Shown piece by piece: positions 1-6,048 of a stretch of DNA of 64,000 nt (positions within the stretch are counted from its first letter, which is position 1; every line of letters starts with the position of its first letter). The notes under the pieces were generated by a model that did no database searches, was not told the origin of the DNA, and saw only the letters and a program-made list of their open reading frames with translations. The position numbers and the translations under genes were made by a program. This DNA comes from Paenibacillus_E oryzisoli_A (GTDB lineage Bacteria; Bacillota; Bacilli; Paenibacillales; NBRC-103111), in assembly GCF_050467285.1 (NCBI RefSeq), contig NZ_JBCMUN010000012.1, positions 186,001 through 250,000 on the forward strand, given 5' to 3'.

Positions 1-1
1 C

Positions 2-157
2 AGCCTCTGGTCGCGTGACGCCGTCGACCAGATCGTAGGTGCCGGCATCGCCCAGGGCGTGTCCGGCGACAAATTCGCCCCCGGCGCGGAGGCTACGCGC
101 GCCGAGGCGGCGGTGATGCTTGGACGGATGCTGCAAGCCGTCCAGTTTATGAATTAG
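2..157 (+). CDS. C-terminal end of an S-layer homology (SLH) domain protein (partial)
   Basis: An open frame enters from the left edge and stops with TAG at 155-157. The 51 visible residues read like the last SLH repeat: a W-S-R-D-A-V core, then GIAQGVSGDKFAPGAEATRAEAAVMLGRML, i.e. the usual 'G-I-x-x-G-x-x-x-x-x-F-x-P-x-x-x-x-T-R-A-E' pattern. SLH repeats bind pyruvylated secondary cell wall polymers and hold exoproteins on the surface of Gram-positive cells. The rest of the protein lies outside the window, so its main function is unknown. A strong terminator follows at once. Confidence 0.9.
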   Translation, partial: SLWSRDAVDQIVGAGIAQGVSGDKFAPGAEATRAEAAVMLGRMLQAVQFMN

Positions 158-162
158 CAGAG

Positions 163-190
163 AGCAGGCCGAGAGGCCTGCTTTTCTTTT
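163..190 (+). terminator. Rho-independent terminator of the SLH gene
   Basis: An 8-bp perfect stem AGCAGGCC/GGCCTGCT with a GAGA tetraloop is followed directly by a T-rich run. It starts 6 nt after the SLH stop codon. Confidence 0.9.
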
Positions 191-344
191 TACGATGTCT
201 TGCCTTTAACAAACGCGCGCACTATTCTTGGAAGACGGTGGAGCCGGTGAAGTACTGGCTGATTAACAACTTCTCCGCCCAGCACCTCCCATTCTATGAT
301 AGAATGAAAGGATAATTGACAGACGGTCATCGGGAGGGGCATCT

Positions 345-1061
345 ATGGCAAGAACATTAGCGATTAGCGACATCCACGGCTGTGTGACGGAGTTCAAAGC
401 TTTGCTGGAGAGGGTCAGCTATAAGCCGGGGGAAGATCGGCTCATTCTGCTCGGCGACTATGTGGATCGTGGTCCGGCGAGCAAAGAAGTCGTAGAGCAC
501 GTGATGAAGCTGGTGCGGGAGCACGGGGCGATTGCGATCAAGGGCAATCATGACGCTCGTTTTCTTGAAGTGTTGGGTGAAACGGACAACGTGACGGAGT
601 TGAAGTTTTTCGAGCACGGCGGCATTCAGACTTTCCAGAGTTTCAGTGGTTCCAAACTGCTGGACATCAAGCAGTCCAAGGACAAGATTCGCGCGACCTG
701 CCGTGAGCATATCGAATTTTTACGTAGTCTTCCACTGTACTATGAGACGGAGACACATATTTTTGTCCATGCGGGCTTGAATCCGGTGTATACGGACTGG
801 AAAACACAGCCGGAGCGCGATTTTATCTGGATCAGGGCGCCGTTTCTGCAGCAGCGGACGGTGGTGGACAAGCCGGTGGTGTTTGGCCATACGACAACGA
901 TGGACCTGCATGGCAAAGGTGACGTCTGGTTTGAAATTGACAAAATCGGCATTGACGGCGGCTGCCCATACGGCTATCAACTGAACTGCCTGGAAATCAC
1001 AGAGGGCTTGCAGTACCGGACATATTCGGTGCCGTCCCGCGGCAACTGGAAGGCCGGATAG
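345..1061 (+). CDS. Calcineurin-like metallophosphoesterase (serine/threonine phosphatase-like)
   Basis: This is a 238-residue cytosolic protein with no signal peptide. The metal-binding motifs of calcineurin-like phosphatases are in order: D-I-H-G at 9-12, G-D-Y-V-D-R-G at 37-43, G-N-H-D at 67-70, and later V-H-A-G and F-G-H-T histidine motifs. The family holds two metal ions and hydrolyses phosphomonoesters or diesters; the GDYVDRG/GNHD form and length are close to bacterial PrpE/PphA-type protein phosphatases. ATG 345 is chosen because GGGAGGGG lies a few bases upstream. The gene stands alone between terminators, so context does not show the substrate. Confidence 0.9.
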   Translation: MARTLAISDIHGCVTEFKALLERVSYKPGEDRLILLGDYVDRGPASKEVVEHVMKLVREHGAIAIKGNHDARFLEVLGETDNVTELKFFEHGGIQTFQSFSGSKLLDIKQSKDKIRATCREHIEFLRSLPLYYETETHIFVHAGLNPVYTDWKTQPERDFIWIRAPFLQQRTVVDKPVVFGHTTTMDLHGKGDVWFEIDKIGIDGGCPYGYQLNCLEITEGLQYRTYSVPSRGNWKAG

Positions 1062-1153
1062 GGAGCGGAGCGAGCATTCTTTTAGCAAGAATCGTCAAGA
1101 AGACAGTTTCGGTTTCCCGTACACTAGGGTTATCACGTTGAAGGGGGCACACG

Positions 1154-2071
1154 ATGGACACGGACTATGAGGTGCGGATTCAAAAAACGCTGGAGTATAT
1201 AGAGGCGTACCTTACAGAACCACTAACGGTGGAGGGCTTGGCGAGCGTCGCTTGTTTCTCTCCGTTCCATTTTCATCGTGTGTTTCAGATGATGGTCGGT
1301 GAAGCGGTGATGGAGTATGTACGCAAAAGAAGGCTCGCCCGGGCGGCTTATCAGATCGCGCATACGGATCTCAGGCTGATCGACATCGCCCTGGACAACG
1401 GATTCCAATCCCACGAAAATTTTACACGGGCGTTTAAAAAGATGTTCGAACGTACGCCGGTTGCTTATCGCAAGATGGGCATTCTTACGCCGGACTACCC
1501 GAGGGTGAACGTGTTGGATCGGAAATTTAATTCCTATTTGGGAGGGATTCGTATGGAATTTCAATTAATCACCAAACCAGCGTTTAAGCTCATCGGATAC
1601 GAGCTGCGCACAACGTGCAAGGAAGGGAAAAATCTGCGGGATATTCCTGCTTTCTGGCAGACGTATATGCGCGAAGAGCTGGGGTGCCGCATTCCGAATC
1701 GCGTGCATACGGGCCGTCCGGTGGAGATTGGCATTTGCGCGGATTTTAACTTGGAGACGAGCGATTTGACGTATATCATCGGCATGGAGGCGACGGATTT
1801 TGAGGGCGTGCCTGACGGTCTCGTCTGCCGCGAATTTCCGGAAGCACGCTACGCGGTGTTTACGACGCCGAAGGTGGCGCCTGAGCAATTCTCGGATTCG
1901 ATCCAGAGTACATGGAAGGCCGTTTACGCCGAGTGGTTCCCGCATTCCGGATACGAACACGCCGGGCAATCGGAGTTTGAGCTGTATGACGAGCGGTGCC
2001 ACACGGATTTGCATACTGAGCTCCAAATGGACCTATATGTGCCAGTGAAGGAAAAAGTAACCTCCACGTAA
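1154..2071 (+). CDS. AraC-family regulator with GyrI-like effector-binding domain
   Basis: The 305-residue protein starts with an AraC/XylS DNA-binding domain (residues about 8-108; A-C-F-S-P-F-H-F-H-R-V-F in the first helix-turn-helix and the closing F-x-R-x-F-K-K-M-F-x-x-T-P-x-x-Y-R). Residues about 135-300 resemble the GyrI/Rob-type small-molecule binding fold (L-I-G-Y-E-L-R, then Y-I-I-G-M-E-A and Y-A-V-F-T-T). This order, HTH first and GyrI-like domain last, is known from Rob and related drug- or stress-sensing activators. AAGGGGG lies just before ATG 1154. The gene has its own terminator. The ligand cannot be read from sequence. Confidence 0.92.
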   Translation: MDTDYEVRIQKTLEYIEAYLTEPLTVEGLASVACFSPFHFHRVFQMMVGEAVMEYVRKRRLARAAYQIAHTDLRLIDIALDNGFQSHENFTRAFKKMFERTPVAYRKMGILTPDYPRVNVLDRKFNSYLGGIRMEFQLITKPAFKLIGYELRTTCKEGKNLRDIPAFWQTYMREELGCRIPNRVHTGRPVEIGICADFNLETSDLTYIIGMEATDFEGVPDGLVCREFPEARYAVFTTPKVAPEQFSDSIQSTWKAVYAEWFPHSGYEHAGQSEFELYDERCHTDLHTELQMDLYVPVKEKVTST

Positions 2072-2177
2072 CATTTGGGCGATCAATTGTAACGCAAATG
2101 ACATCCGGATTTCAGGTTGTTTTAAGGTTCGGCCCCTATACTAAAAGTCGACCCCCTTTTAAATATATATACCTTAA

Positions 2178-2212
2178 GACCCGCAGCCCGTTGCTGTCGG
2201 GTCTCTTTTTTT
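2178..2212 (+). terminator. Rho-independent terminator after the AraC/GyrI-like gene
   Basis: GACCCG-CAGC pairs with GCTG-T-CGGGTC around a CCGTT loop and is followed by CTTTTTTT. It lies about 105 bp after the stop codon. Confidence 0.85.
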
Positions 2213-2275
2213 GTGCGGGGCCGAATAGGAGGGGGAAACCGCTTTTATTTTCTCTTAAAAGCTTGTGATGTCCTG

Positions 2276-2412
2276 AAATAGCAGTGGTAAACCGCTTCTA
2301 TTTCTACTGAGCTCGAGCAAAAAGCGGTTTTCTGAGGAAATAGATGTGGTTACTCTTATTTCCTTGGAAAACCGCTCGGATCTACGAATAGAAGTGGTTT
2401 ACCACTTTTATT
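2276..2412. repeat. Cluster of short intergenic palindromes (family A)
   Basis: Three 27-28 bp imperfect palindromes of the pattern AAATAGAAGTGGTTNACC-(A/G)CTTTTATTT occur here (about 2276-2303, 2337-2363 and 2387-2412). The same family recurs at 18699-18726 and 18811-18840. They have no coding potential and resemble REP-like palindromes or paired transcription stops. Confidence 0.7.
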
Positions 2413-2458
2413 TTATAAAAGCTGCTGGCGAAGGCGAGCTGCGTGGGGGGAACGCACG

Positions 2459-2813
2459 CCCCAATGTTGTCAGGTTAAGAAGCTAGAGGTTAGGCTACTA
2501 AGTCAAGGGGACCAACTTTAGACGCACATAAGAAGGTCTTTGTAAATAGTTAAGAGTGGCCAGCCCCTCTTAGCTGAGCAAGAATGGCCAATTTCCGCAA
2601 GTTAGAAGGGGCTAGGCCCTTTTAGTTCTATTTTATTTAAGGAAACGGCCAGGATTGCGGCCATTAAGAGTGGCCAGCCCCTCTTAGCTGAGCGAAAATA
2701 GCCAATTTTCACAAATTAGAAGGGGTTAGACCCTCTTAGTTCTAGCTCGTTTAAGGTAACCGGCCCCGTTGCAGCCGTTAGGGCATTCCTAGGCTAACCT
2801 GACAACATTGGGG
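2459..2813. mobile_element. 355-bp element bounded by a perfect 19-bp inverted repeat (MITE-like)
   Basis: CCCCAATGTTGTCAGGTTA at 2459-2477 is the exact reverse complement of 2795-2813. The segment between has no open frame of note. It holds two tandem copies of a 114-bp unit starting at 2551 and 2665, each with palindromes such as TAAGAGTGGCCAGCCCCTCT. Terminal inverted repeats without a transposase fit a MITE-like non-autonomous element. No clear target-site duplication was seen (flanks end AACGCACG and begin ATCGACTG), so mobility is inferred. Confidence 0.55.
2551..2778. repeat. Tandem duplication of a 114-bp palindrome-rich unit (family B)
   Basis: The two units start at 2551 and 2665, with period 114. 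Each contains two palindromes built on AAGAG-GGGCT/AGCCCCTCTT. A tandem pair with period 115 and related palindromes occurs at 18432-18661, so this is a genome repeat family and not a chance duplication. Confidence 0.75.
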
Positions 2814-2919
2814 ATCGACTGCCTTGCGCCGGAGTCCCAACGCGAGCCCAGCATTCGTTCTTTGGGGTGCACTTCGTTGCCGCGGCTGTTCGTTACTACT
2901 AGGCCGCCGCCGCTCCCGC

Positions 2920-3288
2920 CTACCGCGCCCGCCCCCGGCGCGGGTAGCCCGCGGCGATGACCCACAGCGCCATCGCGAGAAAAATAAGCGGCGGCACGGA
3001 CGTCCGCATGCTCGCCGCGGAGAGCACGTGCGTCATCATGGCGCCGGCCATGATGACCGCGATGACGCCGGCGGCGAAGAACGCGACCCGCGGCTGCCAG
3101 AAGCCGAGCACGAGGCCGACCCCCGCCGCGAGCTCGACAGCCCCGACCAGATACATAAAGCTGACGCTGTATCCGTAAGTGCTCGTGAACGCATCCACCT
3201 GGAGCGGGTGGGCGAACAATTTTAAAAAGCCGAAACCAATAAACGCGAAAGCCAGCGCGCCTTGCAATAGGCAGGTCGTCCATCTCAA
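2920..3288 (-). CDS. DoxX-family membrane protein
   Basis: This 122-residue, very hydrophobic protein has four likely membrane helices (about 5-25, 42-62, 66-86 and 96-115). The G-F-G-F-L-K-L motif after helix 1 and E-L-A-A-G-V-G-L-V-L-G before helix 3 match the DoxX family, whose members are often tied to thiol- and quinone-stress responses. The start is TTG at 3288, supported by GAGGTG 7 nt upstream; no ATG exists nearby in frame. It lies downstream of, and on the same strand as, the extradiol dioxygenase gene, a pairing that recalls Bacillus catDE. The 258 bp between them hold no other gene. Confidence 0.85.
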   Translation of the reverse strand: MRWTTCLLQGALAFAFIGFGFLKLFAHPLQVDAFTSTYGYSVSFMYLVGAVELAAGVGLVLGFWQPRVAFFAAGVIAVIMAGAMMTHVLSAASMRTSVPPLIFLAMALWVIAAGYPRRGRAR

Positions 3289-3546
3289 GCGGATGCACCT
3301 CGGGTTATCCAGAATCGGCTGTCGAGCGACGAGACGCCAATAAGGCTGCGCAGCCAGGATTAGAGACTGAGACGAAATAAGTACCGCTAATTTGCCGCCA
3401 AAACTCCCAAACCCGCGGAGATTTTGTCAGCAAAAGCGGTAGGATGCATACCCGAGCAGTCGACAGTGTCGACGACCAGGGTTACTAATTTCCTCGCAGC
3501 TCCTTACTAGCTTGCGCAGCCTCATCAGTTTTATGCCGGCTCAGGC

Positions 3547-4314
3547 TTAAAACGCGACGGCCAAGTAGCTCAGCGAGCCAAGCTCGTAGCTGCGGTGGAT
3601 GACGTTCGGCTTCCGCGCCGGGTCTCCGCTACCCATGGCCAAGTACAGCGGCACAAAATGCTCCGGCCGCGGCACGGCCATCCGCGCATGCGGCGCTTCC
3701 GCCGCATAGTTAAATAGCGACGGCAGGTTCTGGGCTTCCAGCCCGGCGATGAGCCACTCGTCGAACTCGAGCGCCCACGCGTCAGGCGTCGTCGCGCCCC
3801 AGTTGAGCGCCCGCAGGTTGTGCACGGTGGCGCCGCTGCCGACGATCAGGATGTCCTCCTGATCCAGTCCGCGCAGCGCTTCGCCGATGCGGTACTGCTC
3901 GGCAGGCGGCAGGTAGGGGTTCACGGAAATCTGCACAACGGGGCAGATTGGCGTCGGGAACATGCGCAGCAGCGGCACCCACGAGCCGTGGTCCAGCCCG
4001 CGCTGGGTGTCTAGGCGGGTCACGATACCTTTTGCCGCAAACCGTTCTGCAAGAGACTTCGCCAGCGCCGAATCGCCGCGCGCCGGATATTTAATCTGGA
4101 ACAACTCATCTGGGAAACCGCCGAAATCGTAGATCGTGTCATAAATATCGTCGGTGGAGGAGATGGTAAGCGTATCGGTCTCCCAATGAGCGGTGAAAAT
4201 GACGATCGCCTTCGGCGCCAGCTTGCTGCCATACTCCAGCAAAAACTCGGTGCAAGGCGTATGTTGAATGGCCATCATCGGCGAGCCGTGGCCTACAAAA
4301 ATCGGAGAGATCAT
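3547..4314 (-). CDS. 4,5-DOPA-dioxygenase-like extradiol ring-cleavage dioxygenase (LigB/DODA type)
   Basis: The 255-residue protein has the LigB-superfamily layout: F-V-G-H-G-S-P at the N-terminus, F-T-A-H-W-E near residue 45, L-D-H-G-S-W-V-P near 110, V-G-S-G-A-T-V-H-N-L near 165, and a closing R-P-E-H-F-V-P-L. The histidines in these motifs bind the catalytic Fe(II) or Zn in the family. Members split catechol-type rings by extradiol cleavage, but the natural substrate here is unknown. ATG 4314 is preferred over the GTG three codons upstream because AAAGGAG ends 8 nt before it and overlaps that GTG. The promoter carries a palindrome described separately. Confidence 0.88.
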   Translation of the reverse strand: MISPIFVGHGSPMMAIQHTPCTEFLLEYGSKLAPKAIVIFTAHWETDTLTISSTDDIYDTIYDFGGFPDELFQIKYPARGDSALAKSLAERFAAKGIVTRLDTQRGLDHGSWVPLLRMFPTPICPVVQISVNPYLPPAEQYRIGEALRGLDQEDILIVGSGATVHNLRALNWGATTPDAWALEFDEWLIAGLEAQNLPSLFNYAAEAPHARMAVPRPEHFVPLYLAMGSGDPARKPNVIHRSYELGSLSYLAVAF

Positions 4315-4342
4315 CTGGAACACTCCTTTACTTCCATTTGGT

Positions 4343-4413
4343 TAGTTACTTTACAATCATGATACGTCAGCACTTGTAGTTATGTCAAGTAAGTTAGTTA
4401 CTTTTCGTAACTA
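4343..4413 (-). promoter_or_regulatory. Dioxygenase promoter with TAGTTAC operator repeats
   Basis: Read on the minus strand, TTGACA (4388-4383), an 18-bp spacer and TATCAT (4364-4359) form a good sigma-A promoter. A perfect 7-bp inverted repeat, TAGTTAC-TTTTC-GTAACTA (4395-4413), lies just upstream of the -35. A single TAGTTAC half-site (4343-4349) lies near the expected start. The layout suggests a dimeric repressor; quinone sensors of the HxlR/MarR type control similar genes elsewhere, but no such regulator is adjacent. Confidence 0.65.
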
Positions 4414-4463
4414 TTAAAATAAAAACAACCATCCGCCTCGCCATGAAGGCAAGGGGATGGTTG
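4414..4463 (-). terminator. Terminator of the ArsR operon
   Basis: On the minus strand CAACCATCC pairs with GGATGGTTG around a 20-nt loop that can itself pair GCCTT/AAGGC-like ends, followed by TTTTTATTTT. It ends one base before the dioxygenase operator. Confidence 0.8.
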
Positions 4464-4557
4464 TTGGTCGTTGCGTTGCGGCAACTTGCGGCAGACAGGC
4501 TCTCCCGTGGAAGGTTGCGCTGTGCAGGCGGTATTGGCGGACGTTCCCGTGCAAGCC

Positions 4558-4944
4558 TTATGTCTGCCTTTTATCTGGCTCCACCGCCTGCAAGCGGTGA
4601 GCCGAACCCGAGTTTTCGCCAGGGACATCGTCCTCTTCGACGAATCTTTTGAGCGCCTGCAGCTTGTTGTCCCAATAGCGCTCGTAGTAGTTCAGCCAGC
4701 GCTTGAGCTCCATAAGGGGCGTCGCCTCCAATCGGTACCGGGTCTCGCGGCCGACCTTGCGCTCTTTGACCAAGCCGGCATCGGCCAAGATGCGCAGATG
4801 CTTCGATACCGCCGTTCGGCTCATCGGAAAATGGCCCGAAATCACCGTCACCGGCAGCTCCTGATCGCCTAGCAAGTGCAGCACTTCGCGGCGGGTGGGA
4901 TCGGCGATCGCCTGAAACACATCGTGTTTCTGGGGGGCCGTCAT
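4558..4944 (-). CDS. ArsR-family winged-helix regulator
   Basis: The 128-residue protein opens with F-Q-A-I-A-D-P-T-R-R-E-V-L-H-L-L and continues with the recognition segment M-S-R-T-A-V-S-K-H-L-R-I-L-A-D-A-G-L-V, a textbook ArsR winged helix. It has no metal-binding ELCVCDL motif, so it is likely one of the non-metal regulators that accompany AHSA1/SRPBCC genes. ATG 4944 follows the upstream stop codon by one base, which suggests translational coupling; an in-frame ATG 11 codons earlier would overlap that gene and is less likely. It is the third gene of a minus-strand operon and probably represses that operon's own promoter. Confidence 0.9.
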   Translation of the reverse strand: MTAPQKHDVFQAIADPTRREVLHLLGDQELPVTVISGHFPMSRTAVSKHLRILADAGLVKERKVGRETRYRLEATPLMELKRWLNYYERYWDNKLQALKRFVEEDDVPGENSGSAHRLQAVEPDKRQT

Positions 4945-4945
4945 A

Positions 4946-5368
4946 TTAGCCTTCGAGGTGAGCGCGCAGTCGTTCAACGATACCCGCCCAGCCTTGAGCC
5001 ATCATGCCGCGAACTTGATCGTGCGGTTGGCCGAACTCGGTCACCTTGTCGATATCCCAGCCGCCGTGGGTGAGGGTGAACTCGGTTTTGCCGTCAAGGT
5101 CTTTCAGATCAAAACGCAGGAACCAATCTTTGCCCCAATTGATCGTGAGGCGGTTCGGCTCGTCCAGCTCCGTAACTTTGCAGGGGGATTTGCCGAAAGG
5201 TCCGGCTTCCAAATGGAACTCATACCCGAGCTCCGGCTTGAAATTGTTCGGCATGAACCAAGTGGCGATGCCTTCGGATGTGGCTACAGCGTTCCAGACC
5301 TTTTGCACAGGGGCACCCAGTACGAGCGTTTGAACGATGTCAGTCAGTTGATTTGTTTGATTTTCCAT
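4946..5368 (-). CDS. SRPBCC (AHSA1-like, START superfamily) protein
   Basis: The 140-residue protein matches the AHSA1-like branch of the SRPBCC fold: V-W-N-A-V-A-T-S-E-G-I-A-T-W-F near the start, F-H-L-E-A-G-P-F-G in the middle, and the C-terminal helix H-D-Q-V-R-G-M-M-A-Q-G-W. The fold forms a deep hydrophobic pocket for lipophilic ligands. These genes are commonly paired with an ArsR regulator in Bacillales and Actinobacteria, as here. AGGAGG precedes ATG 5368 at good distance. The ligand is unknown. Confidence 0.9.
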   Translation of the reverse strand: MENQTNQLTDIVQTLVLGAPVQKVWNAVATSEGIATWFMPNNFKPELGYEFHLEAGPFGKSPCKVTELDEPNRLTINWGKDWFLRFDLKDLDGKTEFTLTHGGWDIDKVTEFGQPHDQVRGMMAQGWAGIVERLRAHLEG

Positions 5369-5406
5369 GGGGAAATGCCTCCTAGATATAAAATGAAATA
5401 GTTGTT

Positions 5407-5787
5407 TTAAGCGCGGCTTTTCACTTTCGATTTATGGCGCAGTCGCAGTGCAGACCACTTGTCGTCTACAGCAACATTGCTGACCACCGTGTATGCCGTG
5501 TTGTTATTGATGATGCCGAACAGACTGTCCCGGTTGATGTCGGTCTTGACCTTGGCGCTTTGCTTCGGATACGTGATCCAGAGCAGGGCTTCCTCTTCGG
5601 CGTACCCAATCGCCTGGTGGATCCAAGCATCGACGTCCGCGGCGTTATGGACAAAAAACTGAACGAACGCATACTTCCCGCTCGGCTCGCCCGCCTCCTC
5701 GACACCGAGGCTGTAGCCTTCGGGCGCTTGCAGCACAAGGGCTCGTCCTTGCTTGTAGCGCAGCTTTTTCAACAATTCTTCCTGCAT
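5407..5787 (-). CDS. Small DUF3052-like protein
   Basis: The 126-residue cytosolic protein has the pattern L-V-L-Q-A-P-E-G-Y, an F-F-V-x-x-A-A-D-V-D segment, a W-I-T-Y-P-K-Q-S block, D-I-N-R-D and a late V-D-D-K-W-S-A-L-R. That order resembles the DUF3052 family, which has no assigned biochemical function. It is the first gene of the operon that continues with AHSA1 and ArsR. AGGAGG lies 13 nt before ATG, a little far. Family assignment is from memory of the motif pattern and is moderate. Confidence 0.65.
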   Translation of the reverse strand: MQEELLKKLRYKQGRALVLQAPEGYSLGVEEAGEPSGKYAFVQFFVHNAADVDAWIHQAIGYAEEEALLWITYPKQSAKVKTDINRDSLFGIINNNTAYTVVSNVAVDDKWSALRLRHKSKVKSRA

Positions 5788-5850
5788 ACGGGGTGGCTCT
5801 CCTCCTTGCTTATCCAGCTCTTAGTGTGCACTAGGGTGATAAATAAATGC

Positions 5851-5904
5851 GAAACCATTTGGTTTCATAAAAGGATTATACGAAACCAAATGGTTTCGCG
5901 TCAA
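5851..5904 (-). promoter_or_regulatory. Consensus sigma-A promoter with two palindromic operators
   Basis: On the minus strand TTGACG (5904-5899), an 18-bp spacer and TATAAT (5880-5875) make a near-consensus promoter. The spacer is filled by GAAACCA-TT-TGGTTTC, and the same palindrome (as its complement, with AA in the centre) sits again at 5851-5866 over the expected transcription start. Both have perfect 7-bp arms. Occupancy of either would block RNA polymerase. The downstream ArsR protein is the obvious candidate repressor. Confidence 0.8.
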
Positions 5905-5960
5905 GAGGGAAGTTGATGGGATGCCATATGATCATCGAACCTGACCGGATAATCCGTTCT

Positions 5961-6008
5961 AATGATTATGCCCTGATTATGGACTTCCTCCAGCCTCGTC
6001 ACTATAAT
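5961..6008 (+). promoter_or_regulatory. Promoter of the AraC-type regulator with 24-bp activator-like motif
   Basis: TGGACT (5980-5985), a 17-bp spacer and TATAAT (6003-6008) form a promoter. A 24-bp motif (5961-5984; two GATTAT-type cores 10 bp apart) overlaps the -35 and is repeated upstream of the transporter operon at 8481-8504. Such tandem half-sites are typical for AraC proteins. Confidence 0.6.
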
Positions 6009-6048
6009 AGGAGAATCGTTGGAAGAAACGGAATCAGAGGGAGATGCA

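Noticed and set aside
2551..2778. Possible CRISPR array
   Set aside because: The repeats are two long tandem units with internal palindromes; there are no short regular repeats with unique spacers.
3289..3546. Gene in the DoxX-dioxygenase spacer
   Set aside because: No frame with a ribosome site or protein-like pattern was seen; only short GTCGAC-type palindromes.
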